Of a DNA stretch of 64,000 nt, positions 28,293-40,227 are shown piece by piece. This stretch comes from Choristoneura fumiferana. Its lineage: Eukaryota > Arthropoda > Insecta > Lepidoptera > Tortricidae. Where the stretch lies: contig NC_133496.1 of the NCBI RefSeq assembly GCF_025370935.1, positions 3,970,292 through 4,034,291 of the forward strand, in the 5' to 3' direction. Under the pieces are notes generated by a model that saw only the letters and a list, made by a program, of their open reading frames with translations, was not told where the DNA came from and ran no database searches. How positions within the stretch are numbered: position 1 is the first letter of the stretch; every line of letters starts with the position of its first letter. The position numbers were made by a program, and so were the translations under genes.

Positions 28293-31200
28293 CACAAGCA
28301 ACACCAATGTATATGACAAATATATGTAAATGGTGTATAAATAGACAAGTATAGTGAGTTGCTCAAACAATACTCAATTATATCGACCCCGGATTAAATC
28401 AACATGCGGACAAAATGCAGTGTATAATGTTCCATAGTCTTAGGTTACAGGTGTTATGAATTTTGAACCTTTTTGTTTAAGGTACGTATTGTGTATTGAA
28501 TGGATTTATTTACAAATGCCTGATTGTTATTGTCTTCTTGTAAAAATTGTTTAACCTTTGGCATGTTTGTCTAAAGCGATAACGGATATTATTAGCCTTT
28601 AAAGGTTAAAAGGTTAAATTTAGTACGGTTTTTTAACTAGCTTTAATAACGTTTAGAATAAGTTAAAAATGAAATAATATCAATCTAAAAAAATCTGCCT
28701 GTGTCAACTGACTACGGTGTTTTAATAATGTATGATCTTTCTAAACCTGGATCTATCGCGTATTTATTTTTTATATTAGCTCATAGATGTACCGGGAAAT
28801 CGTCTTAAGTAAAAATTTCACTCTTTATCTTTAAAAAAACTTCTCTTCTGTATTTTTTTTAATAAGTTTGCATGTATATATACCTTGTATTTTCTATTTA
28901 GATAACAGTTATTTTTTGATTACCTTATCTAAAAGCGTCTTTAACTTTTATCAGAAGGCAATAAGAACTAAGCATAAACATATTAAGACATACATCGCCA
29001 GTTAAAATTAAAAAGCTATTTATTTTTAGTCAGTTGTTCAATTCAATTTAATAAAATTCAAGGCACTAGCTTAAAACATTTTGACATGGTTATTTTTTTA
29101 ATTTAAACGTGGCGAGTGTTAAAGTCGTTTATGTTAATAATTAAAGGTATTACAAAAACTGATAAAATGGTTATGAACATGTCATAAAATGTTATAATTA
29201 ATGCAATACACGTGTCCAATAAAAGTCGGACAGGTTCGGATTTATTAGTGTTTACTGCACTGTATCGAGTTGCATTCCATGACTAAGAATCTGAAATAGA
29301 ATCGAAACTGTCGGGCGATTATTTATTATAATAAATTCGTAAGTAATCTGATGTAATGCATTAATTATGCTTGAGATCCGGGGTAGTTTTCAAGTAAAAT
29401 ATCAGGTCAGTTTTTGGATACTTTTGATATACGTACGGCATATTAGATATATCTTGTATGCAAAAATATAATTTTATTGATATTATGAATTTAATTTAAA
29501 AACTAGTTATTTACGTAGCGGAAGTGTATGTGCCCTATAACGAACCAATTCATTTAAAAATAAATATTTGTTAAGTTACCCCTTAAATGAGTCAAATATT
29601 AATATATTTATAAATATGAAATTTAGATGTAGTCATCGTCTACTTCCTTGCAAGAAGTTGCCAAATATTGTTATATCTTTAATCACATGTATAGGTTGCT
29701 AAAACTATTTTGGAATATTAATTCAATGCTCCCTACACCGGATTAACTTAACTTATGAACTTGACATTGCTAAGTGAAGGGATAATTTGGTTTTAAACAC
29801 AGTTCACTGATATTTTAACAGTAGTAATGTAGTAACAACCGCTGTTATTGTTTTGCTGCGGCTGCATTCAAAATGCAATCAAAAACATCCTCATCTAATT
29901 ACGTAATGTTGACTATTTAACTTCTTCATTTGCTATTAGGTCTTTATACTTCTAATTTTAAGCTTTAATTTTATGTTTTGAATTTGTATGTGCTCGTGCA
30001 AAAGTTTACATATATACATAAACACCTATTTTAAGGAAATGAAAACCATTCAAAAGAAAACCATCACGATTAAATTAACGTTAGTGTTTGGCAGCTAAGA
30101 TACCGTCAAAATGAGAAGGTACACCCGTGTCCCATTCTCTATTTTTACGTCGGAATTTAAAAAGGTTAAAATTGGGTTAAACTGCTTCTAATATTTAACA
30201 CGTCTGAAGAATCAACATCTCTGTGGTACACATGGTGTAACCTCTCGTTTTACGCTGGTAGTTAAAAAGGTTAAAGTTAGGCTTTATGTAATATTTTACG
30301 CGCGCCAGCCCAGTGTAGTGAGCATTGCCAATTATTTTTTTCAACAGTCATACAGTCTAGTTATTTGGTAACTTTGTTTATATTGTGTAGATTTAGACAA
30401 GGTGCTTATTTTGTAAGCTTGCGTATAGTATGAAATGAAGAATGTAACCAGTGGAAGTTGTTGCGTTAGTATCGGAGCTACTAGCCTAGCACGGGTGAGA
30501 AACATAATCCTATTGATGCCGCTAAACTGTCCGTCTGTCTGTCACATGACTCAAGAACCGTAATAGATATAAAGCTGTTCTTTTTTAACTTAATGTGAAA
30601 CATTATAAACAACAACAACAAAACAAACTTTCGCATTTATAATAATACTAGAATTGTAGTTTTTGTGGTATAGGCTGGCAAAGACTACAAATGAAAGATG
30701 CATGTGCTAGGCCGATGCATCCGTTTGTGTTTTGTAAAAAATATTTTTATAGAATGAACGAACTTTAACGTCAGTAGCAAATTAATTTGATGAAAGTTAT
30801 TTTTTCAGCACATTCTGTTCACCAGTAACAATATTAAAGTAGGTACCTATTTAAAAAACAAAACCACGAAAACGATCGCCACTACTTAAAAAAAATCTCG
30901 TATTTCAAACCAACACGACAGCAAAATTGAACCTTGAAATAATGTTCACGTTAACTCAAAATAATTATCGATTTTGAGATACTAGCTTTTTTTTAAAAGA
31001 AGCAAAGAAATACTTTTAAATATTACCATTGTATTATTGAGATTTCGTGCAGCTTCCTCATATTTAACTATTGCAGTCATTTCCTTATATCGTTGGTTGG
31101 TATTTTTACTAAAATTTTGGTCAGATACTGCAGTCTGTATCAATGAGTCTGACACCTAATTGTTCGGTATGAGGTCGTGATATCACTATAAATATTATCT

Positions 31201-33000
31201 ACAGCTTTTTGTACGTATAAAAAGCCAGCCTTTTCCTGGCGCTTACGTCTTTAATTACAATAAATGCCAAGAAAGCGTAAACGCCAGCAGGCTTCAACAC
31301 CAAAAGTAAATCATCAATATCCTTTGATACTCTACTTCGAATGCTGAATAAACGTTTTCGTTAAGGTCTTATGTTTATCATTATGAATTTAAGATTGTAA
31401 ATAGTGCAGCTTTTGGCTAAACTACGATATTTTTCTTACGACTGATTTGTAAATGTTGTAAAGATTTTTTTTTATGTATGTACATCTAAAAAGCATTTAG
31501 TTTCGATGTTGTGTCGGCACCAAAAAACGTTTATGAAGTTTTTTTTGTAAGTACCTGCACAGCATCGGTATAGGATTAGAGTGTATCAATAGACGTATTT
31601 AGATAGCATGTTAAATTTGTAATTTATTCATCGGTATAGGTATCACATTTGACAGTGCGCGGTGAGTACTGAGTAACTACAAATAAAACTAACTGCATAT
31701 TTTCTATTAGTTGGCGTTTACTTCTTTATTATTTAATGATTGATACACTAAGTGCGTAAGCGCCAGGTCTTTATAATAGTTGCAACAGTTATGGTTAGTT
31801 TGTGATTACAAACGATAATGAAATAAAATGACCATTGTTATTCTACAGTGATGTTTTAAATGTAGTTACTCAGAGCAGAACTAAAGTAAAGTAAGCTTTA
31901 TGTTTCGCTTATTTATTTATGTGGTATAATGGCTATAATAAACAACTGCCAAGTTATTGCTTCATTCGTAAGGCTTACCGAATCCTGCATTGTATTTATA
32001 AAATAACGTAGGACGAGTTCAGCCTGATGTAGACTGGAACCGGGTATATGGACGCAAATGCAGATTTCCAATGTATATGTAAAATAAATGGTTTGGGTAG
32101 ATTTTTTATATGAAAGCGTCCATATGAATTGAACAGGGGCCTAATGCCACTTACACCCTTAGACATTTGTGTAAATATACGTAACCGACACTAAGCTTTT
32201 TGTGTTCATAGAAAAAATATCGCGAATAAAATAAAAATTTAAAGTAACGGTCACGTTTTTAATTGACGCGAAATAATTAACATTTCATTCAAATTTATAA
32301 ACTCATAGAAATTTGTGTTAGAGCCCATGCAAGTAATTGTAACTTTTTAATAGCAAGCAAATTATATATTTGCCTTTTGATAACACCACGTAGATATAGG
32401 TATAATGATTTACATAATCAAAATGTCGCCTTTTAAAAAAAATAAACCTCAAACGTGTCAAATATATAAAAAAAAAAACTTTAACCTTATCGGAACCTAG
32501 CCACGTGCCGTGCACGTATTCAGTGGTGCAAGCCTGATGCCGGAAATATGCATGTCTACAGAATATAATAGCATGCAATCTGTTTGCTTAAAAATAAGCT
32601 ATAGGCATGTATATTTCTGGCATTCATTTATTCGTATGTTTTGGCGTATAATAAATATTCGTGCTGAGCATTATATGCGATATACTGTCATAACTTTAAA
32701 GGTTAAAAGGTTAAAAACGCGACGCGTACAATTATCAAGTAACATAAAAACACATATTTCGGTCACTAAACTATGGTTTATATCAATCCAATGTATATAA
32801 AGTGTAAACAAACCGATTTTATCAAAATTCTTGTATAAACACCCAGTGGATCGCATCAATAACACATTCATCTGTAATTCGTGTTTTTTAACTAGACGTA
32901 TAATCTTTTTTTTTTCACCAAAATTCACTTGATTTTAATATTTAATTTTCATTTCAAAAATCTTCGTCAAAATCTGACGTTATTTCTTGAATGAAACATT
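28293..33000 (+). other. Transposon-poor AT-rich stretch, probable long attractin 3'UTR
   Basis: No SINE, MITE or LINE that I recognise, in contrast to the rest of the window. AATAAA-type signals occur, for example at about 29050 and 29218, but I cannot choose the cleavage site. Pumilio-type TGTAAATA occurs at 31396, and again beyond the region at 33264. A 21-base AGGTTAAA double motif is repeated at 28598 and 32695. Long 3'UTRs are common in neural genes; assignment to attractin is an inference. Confidence 0.45.
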
Positions 33001-36000
33001 GCGGAAAATTTGTCATTTTAAAAATCGATTAATTTATTTTATTTTATTTCTAATAAACATTACATCTATCATTACAGTTACCCAATACGATAGAGTAGCA
33101 AGCTCCTTATATATTAAAGTATATACCTAATTTACATTTTATACGTACTTACTATTAATGGTCGATTTAATAAGCGACTTTTATTTACTTACGTTAAAAT
33201 TAAAAAAAAATAGTTAACTGCTTTTATAATTAAATAAACAGTCATTGGAATTAAATCAAGTATTGTAAATAATAAAATAGACAAAAATATTTTGATCTAT
33301 TCAATTAATAAATTAATCGATTTACTGAACAGATTAATGATTATGCACTAGGTTCTAGCTTTTCACATCACTAAATGTCTGGGTAAATGGCGTTTTTGTT
33401 TACACTTTTTATAAACTGGATTGACTAAACCCTTAGCATGATGATTTTCAATAATAACGTTTTGAATGTAATAAGGCTGTGTCGCAAACTCAGTCCGTAA
33501 TAGCCCGAAATACATTTGGAGATAATACACATCACAATGTATCCATCACCCTTATATTATGAATACTCTATTATTTGTATGATCTCATTTTTAATTGGTT
33601 TTTTGACTTCTCTTGCTCGACTGGCTAAGTAGTCGAAATACGTTTATAATAATTGTATGGCAGCTTTTTATTTAATGGACGTCCATTGAAGTAGTTAATA
33701 TTTTAAGCATCCTTTTTTAATACAATATATTTTATAATTTAACCTTATTTTTATTTTATCCTCATTATTTCGTTTTTTTCTCAAGGTCAAAAGTACAGAA
33801 CTGGACTTGGTTTAAAGGTTTATTTGTTATCTTAAGTGCCTTTACTACCACAACTACACGTGAACAGTGTGCAGAAAGCATTTTCTCTGTCCATTGCGGG
33901 GGCGAGACGCTCCCCAACCAGTGATTACTTGGCAGCCCACGCAATGAAAAGAGAAAATGCTCAGCGTGCTATCGTTTGCACCCAAGCCTAGCATTTAGTC
34001 TTCACTACCTCAATTTCAGCTCACTTTAGCAGTATTAAATGTAGTTCAATGGATGTCGTATCGCTTACCTAAATAGGTTAAATAATTTTATTTCAAGGTA
34101 ACTTGAGACATAATATTATTTTAAGTATATTCCTCCATGCTCCTTCCATTTTGTAACGATATAGAATCTACTTTTACATCGGTTAAGGTCAAGCAGGTTT
34201 TTTAACCTTTTGATCGACCTATAAACTGATCCGTACGTTTATACATATTCTAATATTGATTGACGTGAAAGTAGCCTAGTAATTTTATGTCTTAGATATA
34301 TTATGAGTTTTTATGACTTAAAAGTTACTGTTTTAAAACAAAATAAACAATAAATTTCGTCCTTTATGTTTATGACTATTGACTGTAGACATTGCAAGTT
34401 TTTGTTTTTTTAGTACATTACTACAGAGACCGGGAAGTAAGGGGTTGCCCGGCCGAACACACAAATAGACATGAGGCTAGGTATGAGGCTGGCAACACCA
34501 CTTCTCGCCGAGGTAGTGGTTTTCTCAAACATGCAATGAAATAAATAAAACTTTGATTTTTTGGAGTTTTCCTTTAAAGCATCCTTTTGCATGTTTGAGA
34601 AAAATATATTAAATAGCACTCACTTAGCAAAAAGTTTATAAAATGCGTTCTTCCCATTAAACAAGTTTCGTCATAAAAATAAGAGTTCATACGTGAGTGA
34701 TTCGTCTTTCAGACTGTGCTTTTGCATGTGACTTTGTCTCGTACACATCAATGTGCTTAGGGATCAATGTAATGTAATGTATACATACATATAACTACCT
34801 ATCGAACAATCCATACAATAACATTAATTATTTTTATTATGACGTGTGAAAGTAAAAGCAAATTTTTGTATAATTTTATTTTTATTGAACGTATTGTTAT
34901 GGAAAGAAATTGAACTTAAAATGAATTGTTGGTCCGTCTTTAGAAATTAAGTGAATTCTTCAAAAATATTATGTTAATTTCCTTCCCTAGATGACAATTA
35001 AGATGTTTTTCTCGCTTCAATTGTAAGAATGTTGATAATTCAATTTATGTTAGTGTTTCTTGTGCTGTCTACAAATTGTATAAATGGCTAATTACCTACG
35101 CGAGCGCGAAGTCTTATAAAATTTTGTAATACCTACGCCGCGAGCGCGAAGTCTTATAAAATTTTGTATTAATATTTAAAATTCTGCTTCAATTTAATGT
35201 ATACAGATCTGAAATTTATGTTAATTACAAAAGTATTGTGAAAAGTACGCCATTAGTGCTAATTCGGGGAGAGATGTCAGACGCTAGCACAGTAGACAGC
35301 TTAACTACACTACAATAGCACTGCTGCACCATACGTTAACATACTCGTAACTAGAAGCGCATTAGCAGTCAGGGATATTAACTGCTATGTTTAAAAAAGG
35401 ACTTTAAAGTTGTTGTCAACAACAATACGGCCCCTGATGCATAATATTACTAACTAGCTTTTGCTCACGGCTTCGCCCGCGTGGAATTCGGTTATCGCGC
35501 GCTGTTCCCTCGGAAACTGCATTTTACGGGATAAAAAGTAGCCTATGTCACTCTCTGGCCCATAAACTATCTCTATGCCAAAAATCACGTCGATCCGTCG
35601 CTCCGTTTCGACGTGAAAAACGGACAAACATACACATTTTCTCATTTATATTATTAGTATGGATATGGAAAGATACTCTCTGACTCCATTAGGTACGCAA
35701 AAATCGCAACATGTAGAGAAGGGCAGTGAATCTTTTTGAAGGCAGCATGAAATGGCGGTAAATTAAAAAAAAGGCTGGCAACATATAAAAACAAAAAATA
35801 TCGATGACAAATTACGTAACAGGCGGGACTTTGTACAAAGTGAAATGAAAATGACTGAAAAAAGATAGCGTGCATTTTATACTTTCCTTTGGAAGCATTT
35901 TCAATATTGATCACGTATTCGTACGAACTGGGGGTTCGCGAATGCCCCTTAAGGGGGTCGCAGTATCTTTAAAATTCTCTCACCGTTATTGTTATCAACA

Positions 36001-37600
36001 TAAGATAAAACAAATAACTGTATGTGGAAGTAAGCAGGGGGTCGCCAAATATTTATCAAACAAAGGCGGGTCGCGTCCTGAAAAAGTTTGAAAAAAACTG
36101 ATCTAGGTTTTCGTTTGTCGCAATGAAATAACGCTAGATGTCTTTAGTATAACTAAATGAGCCAATCGCAAGCAAAGCAACACCGTATCGTCAAAAAAAC
36201 CTCACTATACTAACGCCATCTAGCTATATTTCGCCTGTCAAGTAGCCCTCATTCAATTTTGATTTACATTGCTGTATTAAACCGTGATTTTAGTTTATTT
36301 TTCTATCAATAGATGTCACTATCTCGTCTCAAGGAACAGCTGAATCGCGCTGTTAAGATTTTTCCGGCAGGCTATAAAAGGGCTGTCAATCATATTAAAA
36401 TTTCCCAAGCAACCGTGGTTTAACATGTACGTTTGCTACGCTGGTCCTTCTCTACATTGAGGCATTAGATAGGCAGAGGCACTCTTGTTTAAAAAGTTTT
36501 ATAGAGACCAGGGATGTTACGGAGCTCCAGTTACGTTTCCGTTAAATCGGAACTTCCGTTTGGTATTACACATCCGTTTAGGTTCCGGTTCCGATACTTT
36601 TGAAACGGAAGTTATATCGGATGTCGATGCTTAGCGCGGTGGCGGGACAAGAGTGGCGTACATCAAAAACAAACGGGTTTAAACCAGTCATTTGCTCATC
36701 TCCTCGCTGGCCACGTGCTCCACCCACTCAGGCTCCGGTTCTGCATGGTTCCGGTTCCGTTTTCGGTTTCGATTTAGTTTCTGGTTCCGATAAACAAAAT
36801 TGAAAACATCTGGTCCCGCTTTCGGTTCCGATAAAACCACATTACAATAAGTCCTTTATAAAGGACTCTGGGTGTTAGGAGGATAATGGGTAATTTAGTT
36901 ACTTATTCATCATTCCTTACAGTCGTGCGGTTAGGTTGTCTAATGTAAAAGCTCCTTTAGTATAGAAACTTGTAACATATAGCATAGAAGCATAGCCACA
37001 CTAAATAAGTTGACATAAGCATATAGTCGGTACTATAGCTGTTAAGGTGAACGTGATTCGCGTTGTAAATATCCTGACACATAAATTATTGTATTTCTTA
37101 ATAAAAATATCGATCGGTTACTTTGGTTTTATTGATTATCTAGTCTACGTGGCAGGTATGTGATATAAGTATGATAGGCAGATGTATGAAGTATGAAGTG
37201 CAAAAGTACCTAAGTGACATCAGAGGGCGTTCAAGTATTACGTAACGCAATTTGGGGGTAGGGGGTGATCTTGTAAAACGTTACGAGAGGATGTTAAGAC
37301 AACGCGTTACGTCACAGGTTTTTTGTAGGAAGTACATACAATCATGTCCTCAAAAGTGGGAAATTCGCATCATCAGTCGTTGTTCATACTCGCTAGATGG
37401 CGCTACGAGTCGCTAACAGTCTTAAAACAATTTTATAAATATTCTTATTGACCAGGAAATCGTTAATACAGCATGCGGCGAACAACTCAATGCAATTGCC
37501 GCTTGAATTTGGCGTTGGCAAGATAAGTTTTGCGAGACCTTATGATGGCTATACCTTCCGCCGCCTAACTTTGCCTAAAAGTTCATTGACACGACTAGTA
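33001..37600. other. Intergenic DNA with scattered repeats
   Basis: A hairpin at about 33875-33965 (gcattttctctgtccattgc and its inverse). A 38-40-bp tandem duplication at 35093-35167. A moth repeat at about 35457-35665 (ggcttcgcccgcgtgg ... tattagtatgg). A MITE-like stretch at about 36120-36245 related in inverse to 56563-56705. A pyrimidine/purine degenerate run (ggttccggttccg) at about 36585-36830. No gene supported. Confidence 0.5.
35093..35167. repeat. Two-copy tandem repeat
   Basis: tacctacgc..cgagcgcgaag followed by tcttataaaattttgta occurs twice in succession with a two-base difference at the start. Confidence 0.8.
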
Positions 37601-37623
37601 CCACAAAAACTATAAAGTTATAA

Positions 37624-37980
37624 TACGGTATTTGACAAGTCCTGATTTTGCCATATCTTAATATTATTAAGAAAATATAGATAAACAGATAGTGTTTAGC
37701 GAAGAGAAAATTTAAATCGGTTGAAAATTGGATTTATAGTGATTTTTTGAAAAATCTATATACCTGTCTTTTTCTCAAACGCTTTTCTCTATGCAGCAAG
37801 TATGGCGGTACTGGCGTGTGACGTCATATGCCAGTATGTCTTTCTCTGTCTAATCTTGCATTTCAAACCTTTATAACTTTGTTATTTGTAAAGGTAGCTT
37901 AAAAATTGTTTTTCTATTCGATAATAAGCATTGTGTAGTTTTAATTTATAAAACATATACAAAATAGTCAAATACCGTAT
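37624..37980. mobile_element. Non-autonomous DNA element, TACGGTATTTGAC ends, copy 1
   Basis: Starts tacggtatttgac and ends gtcaaataccgta. About 357 bp, about 90% or more identical by eye to 43535-43895 over its whole length, including gcaagtatggcggtactgg. No coding capacity. Confidence 0.85.
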
Positions 37981-38321
37981 TTCCAATAATTGAATAGGCA
38001 CTATACCGTTAAGCGATTCGAACACAATCCGGGAGTAACGTAAAGACGTCGCATAAAAAATGTATCTCAAAAATGCGTCAAAACTGAGTATTAAGTAATG
38101 AACTTAGGCAGATTTATTTGGCGCGTGGTATAGATGACGAATTTTTAAATGTGCAAAAAACAATAACCATTCGAGGCGCGAGGCTCCTTAGACCGTGTCA
38201 GATATTTTTTCACGCTCCGCAGTGGCAGATATTGTTGCAGGTTAGGTTAGTAGAAATATTATTGCTAGAGTAGTAGGATGTGATTTCATTGTGATTATGT
38301 CTAGACAATGAATAAACTATG

Positions 38322-38632
38322 AAGAAGCCGTGGAGGCAGAGTGGTTTGACCTATGGCCTCTCAAGCAGAGGTTCGTGGGTTGAAACCCCGGCTCGCACCT
38401 CTGAGTTTTTCGAAATTCATGTGCGGAATTATATTTGAAATTTACCACGAGCTTTACGGTGAAGGAAAACATCGTGAGGAAACCTGCACAAACCTGCGAA
38501 GCAATTCAATGGTGTGTGTGAAGTTCCCAATCCACACTGGGCCCGCGTGGGAACTACTGCCCAAGCCCTCTCATTCTGAGGGGAGGCCTGTGCCCTGCAG
38601 TGGGACGTATATAGGCTGGGATGATGATGAAT
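38322..38632 (+). mobile_element. tRNA-derived SINE family A, full-length example
   Basis: Head agccgtggaggcagagtggtttgac, B box gggttgaaaccccgg, conserved body gaggaaacctgcacaaacc, cactgggcccgcgtgggaac, end cagtgggacgtatataggctg and a gatgatgatg tail. It resembles a tRNA in the head only, so it is not a tRNA gene. Confidence 0.88.
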
Positions 38633-39156
38633 GAATAAATATTAGGTATGATACCAAACTCCTTCGTGCAGAAATTCATAAACAAAAATTTCCTTTTTGC
38701 ACAATTTTGACTTAAACGCCAGCTGTCTGTAGGACATGTAAATAATCCGCGTCCTACCGCAAATTTGTTATTTTGTACTTTTTTATGTACAAGCCATTCA
38801 AAATTGTCTCACTTTTTAGGGTTTTGATTTTGTATTAATTGTTGTTTTATTTTTTATTTAAATGTTGTTTAGTGTTTTACTGGCGTCATAATGGTAAGTG
38901 ATTTGTGAGGATAACCTTCATTTATTATGGTTTTTAGTAAGTCCTAGTACGTCTTAGTATCGCAAGCTATGGCTATTATATATCAAATAGTTAGTATATT
39001 CTATTTTCACTTTAATTTTGAAGATTGTTACTTAATTTTACCTTTATATACTTAGTTTGCGGAGTCAGTTTGTTATACAGTGTAGTTTTTGTATACAAAT
39101 CAAGATTCTGCAGCCCAAGGTAAAACCGCAGCACCACATTAGGGTCTACGCTAACT

Positions 39157-39281
39157 GTAGGGCTACTAAGAAACTCTAACTCGAAGTTCGTGTCGTGCGG
39201 TCCCACGCTCTCGTATTAAATAGTATACTTAAGTGTCAGAGGGACCGCACCACACGAACTTCGAGTTTCGTAGTAGCCCTG
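39157..39281. mobile_element. Compact CAGGGCTACT-family MITE
   Basis: About 125 bp palindrome: agggctactaagaaactc at the left, inverse gagtttcgtagtagccct at the right, with gaagttcgtgtcgtgcggtc in the arms. Confidence 0.85.
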
Positions 39282-39712
39282 CTGGCACGGGTGCACTCCG
39301 CGGGCGCACGCTTGCGGGCGCGGGTGCAAGTACAATCCGTTGCCCGCAATGCGCTCAGTTAGCGCTGCTAATACTATTTTTCAATAGGCGCCCACCCACT
39401 TCGTGCAAACCGCATCAGTTTGATTCGACTGACCATCCGCCGCTTAACTTCAAAAACTTAACAGCGCTCAATAAAAAGCGCTGCGTTTTAAAGTCTAACG
39501 TTCTTTAGGTAGGTATGTACGTGATTCTAAATTTGTGTTATTTCAACGGTTTTTAACGGACGTTGACTAAACTCGTGTAATTTGATCCGCTAGGCTGCGC
39601 GTTGTCTAGGTACTATATTAGTCAGTCAGTTACATTACTCTTTGATAGGTATAGATGGTAGGATGTTCTATCCTTATTATTGAATCAGGCGTTACTTTGC
39701 GGAGGTCCATAT

Positions 39713-40068
39713 CAATGAACTAAAATAATTTCCTTGCTCACCCGCGACCTTACGATAGCTAAGCTTATGCAAAATATGCGTGTTCATGCAGTTCCTCCAC
39801 CTCCACACTGTAAGAACACACACAAATCACACAAACCCATCTATCACCACCACCACACTACACCAGAGCTCATCTTCAGAGTGACACAACCGTACACCAT
39901 GCTACCAGTTGTTGTGGTGTTGTGTTGTTGTTGTTGGGGTTGGGGTTTGTGTGATTTGTGTGTGTTCTTACAGTGTGGAGGTGGAGGAACTGCATGAACA
40001 CGCATATTTTGCATAAGATTAGCTATCGTAAGGTCGCGGGTGAGCAAGGAAATTCTTTTAGTTCATTG
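39713..40068. mobile_element. Long-armed palindromic MITE next to the first CAP exon
   Basis: Arms of about 120 bases: caatgaactaaaataatttcc ... gcaaaatatgcgtgttcatgc at the left, near-perfect inverse at the right. The loop is rich in CA/GT repeats. The right end is 21 bases upstream of the first CAP exon that I can place. Confidence 0.88.
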
Positions 40069-40089
40069 TTCTATCCTTGTCTATTGCAG

Positions 40090-40227
40090 AACAATTCGTG
40101 TTACGTCGTGATAACCTTACTCGCTTGTGCGGCTCTGGCGATAGAAGACGACCAGCCGTACTGCGCCGTTCGCTATCGGCGTCTCTGTCAGGGCAAGGGT
40201 CGCCACGTCGCGTGTCAGTTCCCTGCT
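40090..40227 (+). CDS. CAP gene exon 1 (first visible): signal-like segment and Cys motif
   Basis: Acceptor cttgtctattgcag, donor GCT|gtgagt; 46 codons, phase 0. A probable signal cleavage lies after ALA before IEDDQPYC. If unspliced, an in-frame ATG at 39994 would place about 30 MITE-encoded residues before the hydrophobic stretch, which suits a signal peptide poorly. Confidence 0.78.

Noticed and set aside
38322..38420. tRNA gene on the plus strand
   Set aside because: Identical head in at least five other places followed by a common 200-base body: SINE family A.
39734..40047. Near-identical peptides encoded on both strands
   Set aside because: A consequence of the perfect palindrome of the MITE at 39713-40068, not two genes.
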